Positions 22,648-33,749 of a DNA stretch of 64,000 nucleotides are shown here, one piece after another. Source of the stretch: Vibrio bivalvicida (GTDB lineage: Bacteria; Pseudomonadota; Gammaproteobacteria; Enterobacterales; Vibrionaceae). How positions within the stretch are numbered: position 1 is the stretch's first letter; every line of letters begins with the position of its first letter. The stretch covers positions 1-64,000 of the forward strand of contig NZ_LLEI02000010.1 in assembly GCF_001399455.2 (NCBI RefSeq). The letters run 5' to 3'. Under the pieces are notes generated by a model. The model was not told the DNA's origin. It saw only the letters and a list, made by a program, of their open reading frames with translations, and did not search any database. A program made the translations under genes and the position numbers.

Positions 22648-23034
22648 TTATTGGTGTTTAAATTTAATGATATCGCGGCGCTGCTTTTTGTCAGGGCGGC
22701 GCTCTGGACTAGGGTTATGGGCGTGAAGCTTACGGCGTGTCGCGTTCTCTTCACGTTTATTAAGGCTTTCTGCTGTTTCAGAGTAGAGCGTTTGTGCTTC
22801 TGGGGCTCCGCGGCGTTGGTCAGAGATCTTGTCTATAACCACGGTTTTTTCTTCGTGCCCTTGCCTTAAAGTGATTTCCGCACCGAGTTCGACAGCCTTA
22901 CTTGGCTTACTACGTTGACCATTATAATGGACTTTGCCACCATCGACCATGTTGCGAGCGATGGAGCGAGTCTTATAAAATCGTGCTGCCCATAGCCATT
23001 TATCGAGTCTAACTGCTTCGGTTTGGGAACCCAT
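22648..23034 (-). CDS. hslR: ribosome-associated heat shock protein Hsp15
   Basis: Hsp15, 128 aa, binds 50S subunits that carry stalled nascent chains. The S4 RNA-binding domain occupies residues 8-70 ([16 protein letters not shown], with [11 protein letters not shown]). A highly basic C-terminal tail rich in Arg and Lys follows. It is the first gene of hslR-hslO and is divergent from gspC; the 270-base gap to gspC should contain both promoters, but I could not assign them. Confidence 0.95.
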   Translation of the reverse strand: MGSQTEAVRLDKWLWAARFYKTRSIARNMVDGGKVHYNGQRSKPSKAVELGAEITLRQGHEEKTVVIDKISDQRRGAPEAQTLYSETAESLNKREENATRRKLHAHNPSPERRPDKKQRRDIIKFKHQ

Positions 23035-23304
23035 TGTGTATCTTGCCCTCTAACTGCGGTGGATGTCAGTACACCCAGATGATGTAACAATGGTGACGAA
23101 TGTGGCATTTTTCAAGCAAGATCATATAAATTATGCTCTTAAAAAGTGACGTTTCGTGGTTTTATGTTTAGCTTGTTTCATATTTTGATACAATGATCCG
23201 CTACATCTTTGATAACTAATTATTAACCTCCGTTATACGGGTTTAAATACCATAATTTAAGGCGGAACAATCAGGGCACCTAGCCAGACAGATAGGGACA
23301 GCGA

Positions 23305-24198
23305 GTGAAGCAATATAGTGCAATGACACTTTATAAATTTGGCGAGGCGTTAAAAGAAGTTGGCGTTCAACAGCGTGTCAGTTTTGCAGTGATGATGATT
23401 CTGCTGACACTCAGTGCGTGGATCGGTGGGCAAATGATTTGGCAACCGTGGAGCACGCCTTCTATATCGCAATGGCAACCAAGCAGTGTGGTAAAGGTGG
23501 GTTCAGATAGTTCATCGCGAATCGACATTTCCGAGCTGCAAAACAGCAACCTTTTTGGCAAATACCAAACTAACGCGCCCGTGGTTGAACAACCCAAAGT
23601 ACAAGATGCGCCTAAGAGCCGATTGAATGTGGTGTTAGTCGGTGTCGTGACCAGTTCTAATCCTGATAAAAGCTTAGCGGTGATCGCCAACCGAGGTCAG
23701 CAAGCGACTTATGGTCTTAATGAGGTCATTGAAGGCACTCGCGCTAAGCTGATCCAAGTGCAATCCGATCGTGTCATTATCGACAACTCTGGTCGCAACG
23801 AAACTGTGATGCTGGAAGGGTTGAAGTACACCAAGCCTTCTGACACTGCGGTGCAAGCACCTAAAAGTGTGACACGCAGTCAGGTTTCACCTGACTCATT
23901 AAATAAAATTCGCGAAGAAATCCGCCAAGATGCTAAACAGATCTTCCAATACGTGCGGATGTCTCAAGTAAAACAAGATGGAGAGGTGGTTGGCTACCGT
24001 CTCTCTCCAGGCAAAGACCGAGCGCTATTTGACGCTGTCGGTCTTAAACCGGGTGATATTGCAATTTCAATTAATGGACTGGATCTCAAAGATTCTGCGG
24101 CAATGGGTGAAGTATTTAGAAGCTTGTCCCAGTTGACCGAACTTAATCTAACCGTAGAGCGAAACGGTCAACCACATGAAATATACATTGAATTATAA
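23305..24198 (+). CDS. gspC: type II secretion inner membrane protein GspC (EpsC)
   Basis: GspC, 297 aa, links the inner-membrane platform to the secretin. One transmembrane helix lies near residues 28-45. The periplasmic HR domain (LNVVLVGVVTSSNPDKSLAVI) spans about 105-170, and a C-terminal PDZ domain covers about 205-297 (YRLSPGKDRALFDAVGLKPGD). The PDZ form matches Vibrio EpsC. The start is GTG with AGGGA upstream. It is the first of twelve closely packed genes, gspC to gspN. Confidence 0.97.
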   Translation: MKQYSAMTLYKFGEALKEVGVQQRVSFAVMMILLTLSAWIGGQMIWQPWSTPSISQWQPSSVVKVGSDSSSRIDISELQNSNLFGKYQTNAPVVEQPKVQDAPKSRLNVVLVGVVTSSNPDKSLAVIANRGQQATYGLNEVIEGTRAKLIQVQSDRVIIDNSGRNETVMLEGLKYTKPSDTAVQAPKSVTRSQVSPDSLNKIREEIRQDAKQIFQYVRMSQVKQDGEVVGYRLSPGKDRALFDAVGLKPGDIAISINGLDLKDSAAMGEVFRSLSQLTELNLTVERNGQPHEIYIEL

Positions 24199-24237
24199 GG
24201 TTGTCGCAGCAGCGTCAGTCGATCCGAGGAGTACAGA

Positions 24238-26268
24238 GTGAACCATTGGCTTAAAAAAAGCGCATGGCTTTTAGCAGGAAGCTTATTGACGTCACCTGCT
24301 ATGGTGGCAGCAAACGATTTTAGTGCCAGCTTTAAAGGCACAGATATCCAAGAATTTATTAATATAGTTGGTCGTAATCTAGAAAAGACCATCATTGTAG
24401 ATCCTTCCGTACGCGGCAAAGTCGATGTGCGCAGCTACGATATGTTGACTGAAGAGCAATACTACAGCTTTTTCCTTAATGTATTGGAAGTGTATGGTTT
24501 TGCAGTGGTTGAAATGGATAACGGCATCTTAAAGGTTATCAAAGATAAAGACGCCAAGACCTCGGCTGTTCCGGTTGTCGGTGATGGCAGCATCAATGGT
24601 GATGAGGTTGTAACCCGAGTTGTCGCGGTACGTAATGTCTCGGTACGCGAACTCTCGCCGCTATTGCGTCAGCTTAACGATAATGCCGGTGCGGGTAACG
24701 TAGTTCACTATGACCCTGCCAACATTATCCTAATTACTGGTCGTGCTGCAGTGGTTAATCGTTTGGCGGATATCATCAAGCGTGTTGACCAAGCGGGTGA
24801 CAAAGAGATTGAAGTGGTAGAGCTAGACAATGCGTCTGCCGCAGAAATGGTGCGAATTGTTGAAGCCTTGAATAAAACCACTGATGCTAAAAACACCCCA
24901 GCTTTCCTTCAGCCTAAGCTGGTGGCGGACGATCGCACTAACTCAATTCTGATTTCTGGTGATCCGCAAGTACGTGATCGCCTGCGTCGATTGATTAAGC
25001 AGCTTGATATTGAGATGGCATCAAAGGGTAACAACCGTGTGGTTTACCTCAAGTATGCCAAAGCTGAAGACCTAGTCGATGTGCTTAAAGGCGTTTCGGA
25101 CAACCTGCAAGCAGAGAAATCTTCTGGCTCGAAGCAAGCGAGTAGTGCAAAACGTGGTGAAGTGATGATTGCTGCTCACCCAGATACCAACGCGTTAGTC
25201 GTGACTGCTCCACCTGATATCATGAACGCACTGCAAGATGTGATCGCTCAGCTTGATATTCGTCGTGCTCAAGTATTAATTGAAGCACTCATTGTAGAAA
25301 TGGCTGAGGGTGATGGCCTCAACTTTGGTGTTCAGTGGGGCTCTCTGGATACCGGAGCAGTGATTCAGCACTCTAATGCTGGCGCATCAATCGGTAGCGT
25401 GATGATTGGCTTAGAAGAAGCCAAAGATACGGTAGACAAGCAACCGATCCGAGACTCGAATACTGGTGAGATCAAATATTATGAGGAAACGACAACCAAA
25501 GGAGACTACTCTACACTGGCTTCTGCTCTAGGTGGTGTAAATGGTGCGGCTCTAAGCGTAGTGATGGGTGACTGGACAGCATTGATCAGTGCTGTTTCGA
25601 CCGACTCTAACTCGAACATTCTATCTTCACCAAGTATTACGGTAATGGACAACGGTGAGGCCTCATTTATTGTCGGTGAAGAAGTGCCAGTTATCACCGG
25701 CTCACAAACCGGTTCAAACAATGACAACCCATTCCAGACCGTTGAGCGTAAAGAAGTCGGTATCAAGCTTAAAGTGGTGCCACAAATCAACGAAGGTAAC
25801 TCGGTCCAGCTAAAAATTGAGCAAGAAGTCTCTAACGTACTTGGTGCCAATGGCGCGGTAGATGTCCGCTTTGCCAAGCGTCAACTTAATACCTCAGTGA
25901 TGGTTGAAGATGGTCAGATGATTGTCCTTGGTGGCCTGATTGATGAGCGTGCGCTGGAAAGTGAATCTAAAGTACCGCTACTGGGCGATATTCCCTACCT
26001 AGGTCACCTATTTAAATCAACCAGCACCCAGGTAGAGAAGAAAAACCTCATGGTGTTTATCAAGCCAACTATCATCCGTGACGGTATGACCGCAGATGGT
26101 ATTACTCAGCGTAAATACAACTTTATTCGCGCTGAACAACTGTATAGAGCCGATCAAGGCTTGAAGCTAATGGATGATGGTCATATACCGGTACTGCCTG
26201 AGTATGGTGAGGATATTGCTCACCCAGTTGAGATTCAGGCATTTATCGATCAGATGAGCGCGCAATAA
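24238..26268 (+). CDS. gspD: type II secretion secretin GspD (EpsD)
   Basis: GspD, 676 aa, forms the outer-membrane channel. A signal peptide ends near AMVAA. The N0 domain ([20 protein letters not shown]) and three N1-N3 repeats ([45 protein letters not shown]) follow. The secretin core covers about 340-600, with [11 protein letters not shown] and [14 protein letters not shown]. An S-domain for pilotin binding lies at the C-terminus. The start is GTG preceded by GAGGAG. Confidence 0.98.
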   Translation: MNHWLKKSAWLLAGSLLTSPAMVAANDFSASFKGTDIQEFINIVGRNLEKTIIVDPSVRGKVDVRSYDMLTEEQYYSFFLNVLEVYGFAVVEMDNGILKVIKDKDAKTSAVPVVGDGSINGDEVVTRVVAVRNVSVRELSPLLRQLNDNAGAGNVVHYDPANIILITGRAAVVNRLADIIKRVDQAGDKEIEVVELDNASAAEMVRIVEALNKTTDAKNTPAFLQPKLVADDRTNSILISGDPQVRDRLRRLIKQLDIEMASKGNNRVVYLKYAKAEDLVDVLKGVSDNLQAEKSSGSKQASSAKRGEVMIAAHPDTNALVVTAPPDIMNALQDVIAQLDIRRAQVLIEALIVEMAEGDGLNFGVQWGSLDTGAVIQHSNAGASIGSVMIGLEEAKDTVDKQPIRDSNTGEIKYYEETTTKGDYSTLASALGGVNGAALSVVMGDWTALISAVSTDSNSNILSSPSITVMDNGEASFIVGEEVPVITGSQTGSNNDNPFQTVERKEVGIKLKVVPQINEGNSVQLKIEQEVSNVLGANGAVDVRFAKRQLNTSVMVEDGQMIVLGGLIDERALESESKVPLLGDIPYLGHLFKSTSTQVEKKNLMVFIKPTIIRDGMTADGITQRKYNFIRAEQLYRADQGLKLMDDGHIPVLPEYGEDIAHPVEIQAFIDQMSAQ

Positions 26269-27758
26269 TGGACCTAGAGTTAATTCCAAGCTTTAAACGC
26301 TTGCCGTTTAGCTTTGCCAATCGTTTTAAGTTAGTGCTAGAGCCTGCTGAAGGTGGGCTAGTGCTGTACTATATTGCGCCGATTTCGGTTCAGGCTCTTA
26401 TCGAAGTCAAGCGGGTCTGTGGGCTGCCTTTTGATATGCAGGAGCTGAGCAAAGAAGCGTTTGATGGCAAACTAACCGAAGCCTACCAACGCGACTCTTC
26501 AGAAGCTCGTCAGTTGATGGAAGACATTGGCGCAGACAATGACGACTTTTTCTCGTTAGCTGAAGACTTACCGCAAGATGAAGATTTGCTTGAGTCAGAA
26601 GACGATGCACCTATCATCAAGCTTATCAACGCGATGCTGGGCGAAGCGATCAAAGAAGGGGCGTCGGATATTCATATCGAGACCTTTGAGAAAAGTCTTT
26701 CAATTCGCTTCCGGATTGATGGCGTGCTGCGTGATGTGCTCTCACCGAGCCGTAAGCTGGCCCCTTTGCTTGTGTCGCGAGTTAAGGTCATGGCGAAGCT
26801 TGATATTGCTGAAAAGCGTGTACCACAAGATGGTCGTATCTCTTTGCGTATTGGTGGACGTGCCGTGGATGTGCGTGTATCAACCATGCCATCGTCACAT
26901 GGTGAGCGAGTGGTAATGCGTCTGTTAGACAAAAACGCGACACGCTTAGATCTGCATAGTCTGGGTATGACAGAAACCAACCACAATGCATTTCGCCAAA
27001 TGATTGCTCGTCCACATGGCATCATCTTGGTTACTGGCCCAACGGGCTCAGGTAAGTCGACCACGCTTTATGCGGGTCTGACCGAAATAAACAGTAATGA
27101 GCGCAACATTCTTACAGTTGAAGATCCAATCGAGTTTGATATCGATGGTATCGGCCAAACTCAGGTTAACCCCAAAGTGGATATGACATTTGCCCGTGGC
27201 TTGCGTGCAATTCTACGTCAAGATCCGGATGTGGTGATGGTTGGTGAGATCCGTGACTTAGAGACAGCGCAAATTGCGGTGCAGGCCTCTTTAACAGGTC
27301 ACTTGGTTATGTCGACCCTCCACACCAATACCGCTGTTGGTGCCATTACGCGTCTCCGAGACATGGGGATTGAACCATTTCTGATTTCCTCCTCTCTACT
27401 CGGTGTTTTAGCACAGCGTTTAGTACGAACTTTGTGCCCCGAGTGTAAAGAGCCTTACGAGGCCGATAAAGAGACCAAGAAGTTGTTTGACTTGAAAAAG
27501 AAAGATGACTTAACTCTCTACCGTGCATGTGGGTGTGAAGAGTGTAACTTTAAAGGTTATCGCGGCCGTACAGGTATTCATGAACTATTGATTGTTGATG
27601 ATGATGTACAAACATTGATACACAGTGAAGCGGGTGAGCAGGCGATCGAAAAGCATATTCGAGAGCAGACACCAAGTATCCGTGATGATGGTCTAACGAA
27701 AGTGCGTCTAGGTGTTACTTCGCTTGAAGAAGTGATGCGAGTCACCAAGGAAGGCTAA
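26268..27758 (+). CDS. gspE: type II secretion ATPase GspE (EpsE)
   Basis: GspE, 496 aa, is the cytoplasmic hexameric ATPase that drives pseudopilus growth. The N-terminal N1E domain binds GspL. Walker A is [10 protein letters not shown], the Asp box is ASDIHIE, Walker B is VGEIRD and the His box is [13 protein letters not shown]-terminal zinc finger with two CxxC pairs (LCPECKEP and GCEECNFKG) is characteristic. It overlaps the last base of the gspD stop codon (TAATG), indicating translational coupling. Confidence 0.98.
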   Translation: MDLELIPSFKRLPFSFANRFKLVLEPAEGGLVLYYIAPISVQALIEVKRVCGLPFDMQELSKEAFDGKLTEAYQRDSSEARQLMEDIGADNDDFFSLAEDLPQDEDLLESEDDAPIIKLINAMLGEAIKEGASDIHIETFEKSLSIRFRIDGVLRDVLSPSRKLAPLLVSRVKVMAKLDIAEKRVPQDGRISLRIGGRAVDVRVSTMPSSHGERVVMRLLDKNATRLDLHSLGMTETNHNAFRQMIARPHGIILVTGPTGSGKSTTLYAGLTEINSNERNILTVEDPIEFDIDGIGQTQVNPKVDMTFARGLRAILRQDPDVVMVGEIRDLETAQIAVQASLTGHLVMSTLHTNTAVGAITRLRDMGIEPFLISSSLLGVLAQRLVRTLCPECKEPYEADKETKKLFDLKKKDDLTLYRACGCEECNFKGYRGRTGIHELLIVDDDVQTLIHSEAGEQAIEKHIREQTPSIRDDGLTKVRLGVTSLEEVMRVTKEG

Positions 27759-28981
27759 TGGCGGCATTTGAATACAAAGCACTCGATGCAAAAGGCAAGT
27801 CTAAGAAAGGGGTTATCGAAGGCGATAACGCGCGTCAGGTTCGTGCTCGGCTCAAAGAGCAAGGCTTAATTCCGGTTGAAGTTAGCGAAACCCGGCAGAA
27901 GGCGAAAAAGCAGACTAGCCAAGCAACATTTCAATTTAAACGTGGGCTAAGCACTCCAGATCTTGCCTTGATCACTCGCCAGTTGGCTACTTTAGTTCAG
28001 TCTGGTATGCCGCTCGAAGAGTGTTTGAAAGCGGTGTCTGAGCAATCAGAAAAGCCACGTATCCGAACTATGCTGCTTGCGGTTCGATCTAAGGTAACGG
28101 AAGGTTATACCTTGGCCGATAGCTTGGCAGATTTTCCGCACGTATTTGATGAGCTGTTTCGCTCTATGGTCTCGGCTGGTGAAAAGTCAGGGCATTTAGA
28201 TTCCGTGTTAGAACGTCTTGCTGATTATGCTGAAAACCGTCAGAAGTTACGTTCTAAATTGCAGCAAGCGATGATTTACCCCGTAGTGCTGGTGGTATTC
28301 GCGGTTGGTATTGTGGCTTTCTTGCTTGCGGCCGTCGTGCCAAAAATTGTTGGTCAGTTTGTCCAAATGGGTCAAGAGCTACCGCAGTCAACTCAGTTTT
28401 TACTAGCCGCCAGTGACTTTATCCAGAACTGGGGTCTTTACCTTTTGATTGCCTTGTTTGTGCTGATCTATCTATTTAAGTTTGCCCTCAGTAAGCCTAA
28501 GTTACGTTTAAGTTGGGATCGCAAAATCATCTCTATGCTGTTAATTGGTAAGATTGCTCGTGGTCTTAACACCTCACGCTTTGCCCGCACTTTATCTATC
28601 TGTACTTCGAGCGCGATTCCAATTTTGGAAGGAATGCGTGTCGCAGTAGACGTTATGTCGAACCATTACGTTAAACAGCAGGTCTTAATCGCGACGGATA
28701 ATGTTCGAGAAGGTGCTAGTTTGCGTCGCGCACTTGAGCAAACCAAATTGTTTCCACCAATGATGTTGCACATGATTGCTAGTGGTGAACAAAGTGGAGA
28801 GCTAGAAAGCATGCTAACGCGTGCTGCGGATAACCAAGACTCGAACTTTGAATCGACAATCAACATTGCATTAGGCATCTTTACTCCGGCTCTGATTGCC
28901 TTAATGGCGGGGTTGGTGTTGTTTATTGTGATGGCGACTCTAATGCCAATTTTAGAAATGAATAACTTAATGAGTTCATAA
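27758..28981 (+). CDS. gspF: type II secretion inner membrane platform protein GspF
   Basis: GspF, 407 aa, is the polytopic platform protein that connects the ATPase to pseudopilus assembly. It has the two repeated T2SF domains (LALITRQLATLVQSGMPLEE and FARTLSICTSSAIPILEGMR) and three transmembrane helices near 170-195, 220-240 and 375-400. The start overlaps the gspE stop by one base. Confidence 0.98.
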   Translation: MAAFEYKALDAKGKSKKGVIEGDNARQVRARLKEQGLIPVEVSETRQKAKKQTSQATFQFKRGLSTPDLALITRQLATLVQSGMPLEECLKAVSEQSEKPRIRTMLLAVRSKVTEGYTLADSLADFPHVFDELFRSMVSAGEKSGHLDSVLERLADYAENRQKLRSKLQQAMIYPVVLVVFAVGIVAFLLAAVVPKIVGQFVQMGQELPQSTQFLLAASDFIQNWGLYLLIALFVLIYLFKFALSKPKLRLSWDRKIISMLLIGKIARGLNTSRFARTLSICTSSAIPILEGMRVAVDVMSNHYVKQQVLIATDNVREGASLRRALEQTKLFPPMMLHMIASGEQSGELESMLTRAADNQDSNFESTINIALGIFTPALIALMAGLVLFIVMATLMPILEMNNLMSS

Positions 28982-29022
28982 CAGCTTTTAGCAAAATTAA
29001 GCTGCTTTTTGTGGAGAATAAA

Positions 29023-29466
29023 ATGAACAAGAAAATGAAAAAACAGTCTGGCTTTACCTTGCTAGAAGTCATGGTGGTGGTAGTGATCTTGGGTATTTTG
29101 GCAAGCTTTGTCGTACCTAACTTACTTGGTAACAAAGAAAAGGCCGATCAGCAGAAAGCGATCACTGATATCGTGGCGTTAGAAAATGCCCTCGATATGT
29201 ACAAGCTTGATAACAGTGTTTACCCGTCAACAGACCAAGGCCTAGAGGCATTGGTGACCAAGCCATCTAGCCCAGAACCACGTAACTACCGTGATGGTGG
29301 TTACATTAAACGTTTACCTTCTGACCCTTGGGGCAACGACTACCAATACCTGAGCCCAGGTGATCACGGAAACGTTGATATCTTTACTCTAGGTGCTGAT
29401 GGTCAGGAAGGCGGTGAAGGTGCCAATACCGATATCGGCAACTGGAATATTCAAGATTTTCAGTAA
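29023..29466 (+). CDS. gspG: major pseudopilin GspG
   Basis: GspG, 147 aa, is the main pseudopilus subunit. The prepilin peptidase site is KKQSG/FTLLEVMVVV with Glu at +5. The C-terminal region has the calcium-binding-type loop seen in major pseudopilins (DPWGNDYQYLSPG and DIFTLGADGQEGG). I start at the ATG at 29023, because the upstream in-frame GTG at 29011 itself forms part of the GTGGAG ribosome site. A 41-base gap separates it from gspF. Confidence 0.98.
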   Translation: MNKKMKKQSGFTLLEVMVVVVILGILASFVVPNLLGNKEKADQQKAITDIVALENALDMYKLDNSVYPSTDQGLEALVTKPSSPEPRNYRDGGYIKRLPSDPWGNDYQYLSPGDHGNVDIFTLGADGQEGGEGANTDIGNWNIQDFQ

Positions 29467-29489
29467 TTAAACGGTTAACGCTAGATACT

Positions 29490-30077
29490 ATGCGTCGTCA
29501 TTCTGGATTTACTCTGCTAGAGATACTACTGGTTCTGGTGCTGATTTCACTTGCATCGGTGGCGGTTATTTCTACTTTACCCGCTAGTGCAGAAGACGGC
29601 GCAAAAAAGCAGGCGCAGTCATTGTTTTATCGCGTTCAACTGCTGAATGAGGAAGCGATGCTCAGTGGCAATGATTTTGGACTGCGTGTCGATGAGAAAA
29701 AGTCCGCTTATCACTTCATGCGTTTAAAGTCTGAAGGTTGGCAAAAGTTAGAGCAACATCATATCCCGCCGGAAACGGAGCTGAATGGTAGTCTAGCCAT
29801 TGTGTTAGAGCTTGGTGGCAACGTCTGGAATGACAAAGAGCGTTTGTTTAAGCCCGGCTCTCTATTCGATGAAGATATGTTTGCAGAGTTTGAGCAAGAG
29901 AAGAAAAAACTACAGCCTCCGCAAGTCTTTATTATGTCGAGTGGTGAAGTCACCCCATTTTCTATTGCTATTTATCCGCAAGATCGTAGCGTTGAAGACG
30001 ATGCTTGGCGAATAGTGGCAAAAGAAAATGGACAGATCTTACTGCTAGCACCTGGAGAAAGTGATGAACAAAGCTAA
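29490..30077 (+). CDS. gspH: minor pseudopilin GspH
   Basis: GspH, 195 aa, is a minor pseudopilin with cleavage site RRHSG/FTLLEILLVLVLIS and a GspH-type beta-rich C-terminal domain (QVFIMSSGEVTPFSIAIYP). It is thought to join the pseudopilus tip region. It overlaps gspI by 14 bases. Confidence 0.95.
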   Translation: MRRHSGFTLLEILLVLVLISLASVAVISTLPASAEDGAKKQAQSLFYRVQLLNEEAMLSGNDFGLRVDEKKSAYHFMRLKSEGWQKLEQHHIPPETELNGSLAIVLELGGNVWNDKERLFKPGSLFDEDMFAEFEQEKKKLQPPQVFIMSSGEVTPFSIAIYPQDRSVEDDAWRIVAKENGQILLLAPGESDEQS

Positions 30078-30420
30078 ACAAGGCTTTACGCTTCTAGAGG
30101 TGTTGGTCGCATTGGCGATTTTTGCCACGGCGGCTATTGCAACGATACGTTCGGTCAGCCAACACATTAACACGCTTAACTTCCTAGAAGAGAAGACCTT
30201 TGCGGCGATGGTTGCTGACAATCAAATGGCGAAAGTGATGTTATCTGGCACTAAGCCGAGTAAAAAAAAGGGCAAAGAGACCCTGGCTGAGCGAGAGTGG
30301 TTCTGGACAGTGGAACCCGTTTCCACCGCCGGGGATATGCTGCAAGCATTTGATGTCAAGGTTGCAACCAGCGAAAAAGGGGCACCCGTTGTCACGGTGA
30401 GAAGCTATGTACCGAAATAA
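30064..30420 (+). CDS. gspI: minor pseudopilin GspI
   Basis: GspI, 118 aa, is the tip-complex pseudopilin that nucleates assembly with GspJ and GspK. The cleavage site is KAKQG/FTLLEVLVALAIFATAA. The ATG at 30064 fits the GGAGAAAG site inside the end of gspH; an adjacent GTG codon is in the same frame. Its stop overlaps gspJ by 14 bases. Confidence 0.95.
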   Translation: MNKAKQGFTLLEVLVALAIFATAAIATIRSVSQHINTLNFLEEKTFAAMVADNQMAKVMLSGTKPSKKKGKETLAEREWFWTVEPVSTAGDMLQAFDVKVATSEKGAPVVTVRSYVPK

Positions 30421-31057
30421 CCGCGCTCGGTCACAAGGCTTTACCTTAATTGAGGTACTGGTGGCGATTGCTATTTTTGCTAGCTTGAGTGTGGGCGCCT
30501 ATCAGGTTCTTAATCAGGTGCAGCGTAGTAATGAAATCTCGATGGAGCGCAGTGAACGTTTGAAAGCACTGCAGCGAGCACTGGTGTTTATGGATAACGA
30601 TTTTCGCCAAATGGCCTTGCGCCAGTCTCGTACTAACGGTGAAGAGCCTTCTGCTATGTTGCTGCAATGGAAAGATTATTTGCTCGATTCTGATGCGAAG
30701 GGTGTGATGTTTGTTCGCTCGGGTTGGCACAATCCACAGCAGCAGTTTCCGCGAGGTGAAGTAAGCAAAGTCGGCTATCGGATTAAAGATAAGCAACTGC
30801 AACGAGTGTGGTGGCGCTATATCGATACACCAGCAGGGCAAGAAGGGATTGTCATGCCCTTGCTTGATGGGGTGGACTCTTTTGAGATGCGCTTTTTTGA
30901 TGGTAAGAAGTGGCAGAAAAACTGGGAGACCAAATTAGCCTTACCACAGGCTGTCGCACTGAACTTGGAGTTAGAGGATTATGGCAAAATTGAGCGAATC
31001 TATCTGACATCGGGTGGGGCTTTAGAGTTAGCTGAGGAGCAGAAACAAGATGGTTAG
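30407..31057 (+). CDS. gspJ: minor pseudopilin GspJ
   Basis: GspJ, 216 aa, is a tip-complex pseudopilin. The prepilin site is [21 protein letters not shown], followed by the large GspJ globular domain ([34 protein letters not shown]). Its stop overlaps the gspK start by eight bases. Confidence 0.96.
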   Translation: MYRNNRARSQGFTLIEVLVAIAIFASLSVGAYQVLNQVQRSNEISMERSERLKALQRALVFMDNDFRQMALRQSRTNGEEPSAMLLQWKDYLLDSDAKGVMFVRSGWHNPQQQFPRGEVSKVGYRIKDKQLQRVWWRYIDTPAGQEGIVMPLLDGVDSFEMRFFDGKKWQKNWETKLALPQAVALNLELEDYGKIERIYLTSGGALELAEEQKQDG

Positions 31058-32063
31058 AAAACAGCGAGGTGTTGCGCTGATCATTGTCTTGTTGCTGTTG
31101 GCTGTGATGGTCAGTATTGCCGCCAGTATGGCGGATCGTTTGTTTAGCCAGTTTAAGCGCGCAACCAACCAAATCAATTACCAGCAAGCTTATTGGTATA
31201 GTGTGGGGGCTGAAGCGTTAGCCAAAACAGGGCTTGAACAGAGCTTTAAAGACTCAGACACGATCAATCTTTCTCAGCCTTGGGCGTTAGAAGAACAAAC
31301 GTATCCACTCGACTACGGGACTTTAAAAGGTCGTTTGGTTGACCAGCAAGCCTGTTTCAACCTCAATGCCTTATCGAGTGTCACCTCGACCGCGGGTTCT
31401 GATAAATCCCCTTACTTGGTGGAAGTGCTGCAAAATTTGCTTGAAGAGCTAGAAATAGAAAACTATCAGGCCGAGACGATTGCTCAGTCAGTTTGGGAAT
31501 ACCTAGACAATAATGACTCAGTTAACTCGACGGTTGGCGTTGAAGATAGCTTCTATGAGTCTATGTCTCCAGCGTACATGGCAGCAAATAGTCTGATGGC
31601 CGATAGTTCAGAGCTGCGCGCTGTCAATCAGGTCTCGGGCGAGGTGATGGAAAAGATACAGCCTTTTGTGTGTGCGATTCCCAGTGCAGATTTTAGGTTA
31701 AATGTGAATACCATACAGCCTGAACAAGCCGCATTGTTAGCGGCGCTATTTCAACCTGCGCTCAGTGTAGATCAAGCTAAGCAAGTGCTTGAAAACCGGC
31801 CTTTTGATGGTTGGGAAAGCGTAGATGATTTTTTAAACGAAAAAGAGTTTGCCAACGTAACCGATGAGGTTCGCAAAGAGGGTAAAGGTTACTTGGCGGT
31901 GACCAGTGCCTATTTTGAACTGGATGTTGAATTATTGGTTGGGGAGTCTCGAGTGAGAGTTCGCAGCTTGCTATTTAGTAGTGATAAACAAACTGCGACG
32001 GTCATTAGCCGTCGCTTCGGAGGTATCGGTGAACGAGTTTCTGATCGTTCGACTGACAAATAA
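31050..32063 (+). CDS. gspK: pseudopilus tip protein GspK
   Basis: GspK, 337 aa, caps the pseudopilus and is the largest pseudopilin. Its N-terminus [18 protein letters not shown] lacks Glu at +5, as is normal for GspK. Helix-hairpin-helix-like repeats ([20 protein letters not shown]) and the CFNLNALS segment fit the family. It overlaps gspL by 35 bases. Confidence 0.96.
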   Translation: MVRKQRGVALIIVLLLLAVMVSIAASMADRLFSQFKRATNQINYQQAYWYSVGAEALAKTGLEQSFKDSDTINLSQPWALEEQTYPLDYGTLKGRLVDQQACFNLNALSSVTSTAGSDKSPYLVEVLQNLLEELEIENYQAETIAQSVWEYLDNNDSVNSTVGVEDSFYESMSPAYMAANSLMADSSELRAVNQVSGEVMEKIQPFVCAIPSADFRLNVNTIQPEQAALLAALFQPALSVDQAKQVLENRPFDGWESVDDFLNEKEFANVTDEVRKEGKGYLAVTSAYFELDVELLVGESRVRVRSLLFSSDKQTATVISRRFGGIGERVSDRSTDK

Positions 32064-33243
32064 TACCGCTCAGGCTATCCAGTGGTTAGTCTGGTCGGAG
32101 TCGCAAAAGGAAGTGATTGCGAGTGGCGAGTTAGACAGTCATCAAGCGTTACCAGAGATCGCGACGTACGCGGAAGGGCGCCGTACGATTGCCTTGTTGT
32201 CGGCACAAAGCCTAGTGTTAACCGATGTAGAAATTCCGGCAGGCGCAAGTCGTCAGCTTGAATCTATGCTGCCCTATGTGCTGGAAGATGACTTAGCGCA
32301 GGATGTCGATCAACTGCACTTTACCATCCTGAGTAAATCACAAGGTCGTGCACAGGTATGTGCGCTGGACTCTGAGTGGTTAGAAAAGGTCCTTATGGAA
32401 CTTGGTGATATTGGCTGTCAAATACAAAAAGTAATGCCAGACGTATTAGCTTTGCCTGATAACGATGGTATGTCTGCCGTTGAGCTTGGTCAGCAATGGT
32501 TAGTGAAAAAGTCGTCTTATCAGGGGATGTCAGTCGAGAGTGACTGGTTGTCTTTAGTTGCTCAATCTGAATGGGCACAGGAAGGTGATGAATATCTACC
32601 GCTAACAGCATACTCGGCTTTACCAGCTTCACTTGAACTTGCTGAGCAGCAGTCGTGGATTAACGGCGAACCTAAGTTAGTCATGCAACTACTTGCTGAA
32701 CAAGCCATTACTAGCAAGATCAACTTACTTACCGGGCAATTCAAGCCGAAATCTTCTTTCAGTCGTTACTGGAAAGTGTGGCAGAAGGTTGCGGTGGCGG
32801 CTGTTTTATTAGTGGCCGTGGTCGTGGTCGATAATGTGCTTAAAATTCAAAAGTATGAAGCCCAGGCGAGTGCCTATCGTGTAGAGAGTGAGCGGATTTT
32901 CCGTCAGTCATTACCGGGTAAAAATAAGATTCCAACCGTCAGTTATTTAAAGCGCGAAATGGAGCGTGAAGTGAATCGCTTGTCTGGAGGCTCTGAAGAT
33001 AGTGCGTTACTTAATCTAATGGTTAAGTTGCCACCGCTGCTTAATAAAGTGCCTGGGTTGGATCTCACTAGCTTTAAGTATGACAGTGGGCGCAATGAAG
33101 TTCGCCTACAGGCGCAAAGTAAAGATTTTCAAACCTTTGAAAAGGCCGCTGAGTTGCTCGGCTCTAATTTTGCCGTTGAACAAGGTCAACTTAATCGTTC
33201 AGGGAGCTTGGTCAACGGCTCTCTCGTCCTAAAACCTTTGTGA
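32029..33243 (+). CDS. gspL: type II secretion assembly protein GspL
   Basis: GspL, 404 aa, recruits GspE to the membrane. An actin-like cytoplasmic domain covers residues 1-240, one transmembrane helix ([14 protein letters not shown]) lies near 257-270, and a ferredoxin-like periplasmic domain follows. I chose the GTG at 32029 because GGAGG lies upstream; a frame back to 31981 would add 16 residues inside gspK. Ten bases separate it from gspM. Confidence 0.95.
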   Translation: MNEFLIVRLTNNTAQAIQWLVWSESQKEVIASGELDSHQALPEIATYAEGRRTIALLSAQSLVLTDVEIPAGASRQLESMLPYVLEDDLAQDVDQLHFTILSKSQGRAQVCALDSEWLEKVLMELGDIGCQIQKVMPDVLALPDNDGMSAVELGQQWLVKKSSYQGMSVESDWLSLVAQSEWAQEGDEYLPLTAYSALPASLELAEQQSWINGEPKLVMQLLAEQAITSKINLLTGQFKPKSSFSRYWKVWQKVAVAAVLLVAVVVVDNVLKIQKYEAQASAYRVESERIFRQSLPGKNKIPTVSYLKREMEREVNRLSGGSEDSALLNLMVKLPPLLNKVPGLDLTSFKYDSGRNEVRLQAQSKDFQTFEKAAELLGSNFAVEQGQLNRSGSLVNGSLVLKPL

Positions 33244-33253
33244 GGTGCTAAGC

Positions 33254-33745
33254 ATGAATAAATTGGTTAATACCTTACAAACATGGTGGCTGAGTATTTC
33301 TCAGCGTGAACAGCGCTTAGTGGTGGCTTGCTCATTACTGGTGATTTTAGGAGGGTTGTACTGGGGTGTTGTGCAACCTGTGGCTGAGCGAGCCGACAAT
33401 GCCCAAATGCGAATTCAAAGCGAAAAGCAATTGCTCTCTTGGGTAAAAAACAAGGCGGACAAGATCAGCCAGTCTCGAGGGCAAGGTCGCGGAGCGGTTT
33501 CTAGCCTGCCTATCAATCAAGCGGTCTCTGCGAGTGTCAGTCGATTTAAAGTAGAGCTGATCCGAGTCCAGCCACGTGGTGAGCAGTTCCAAGTGTGGGT
33601 CGCACCTATGCCGTTCAATCAATTTATGGATTGGATAACTTTCTTGCAAGAAAAGCATGGCATTAAGGTTGTATTCCTGGATATTGATAAGGGCGATACA
33701 GACGGTATGATCGAAGTAAATCGACTTCAGCTTGGCAGAGGGTAA
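33254..33745 (+). CDS. gspM: type II secretion protein GspM
   Basis: GspM, 163 aa, is a bitopic inner-membrane partner of GspL. A short cytoplasmic part with WWLSISQREQRLV precedes a transmembrane helix near residues 24-42 and a ferredoxin-like periplasmic domain. The ATG at 33254 follows TGAGGTG, so the earlier in-frame GTG is rejected. It nearly abuts gspN. Confidence 0.94.
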   Translation: MNKLVNTLQTWWLSISQREQRLVVACSLLVILGGLYWGVVQPVAERADNAQMRIQSEKQLLSWVKNKADKISQSRGQGRGAVSSLPINQAVSASVSRFKVELIRVQPRGEQFQVWVAPMPFNQFMDWITFLQEKHGIKVVFLDIDKGDTDGMIEVNRLQLGRG

Positions 33746-33749
33746 TTGG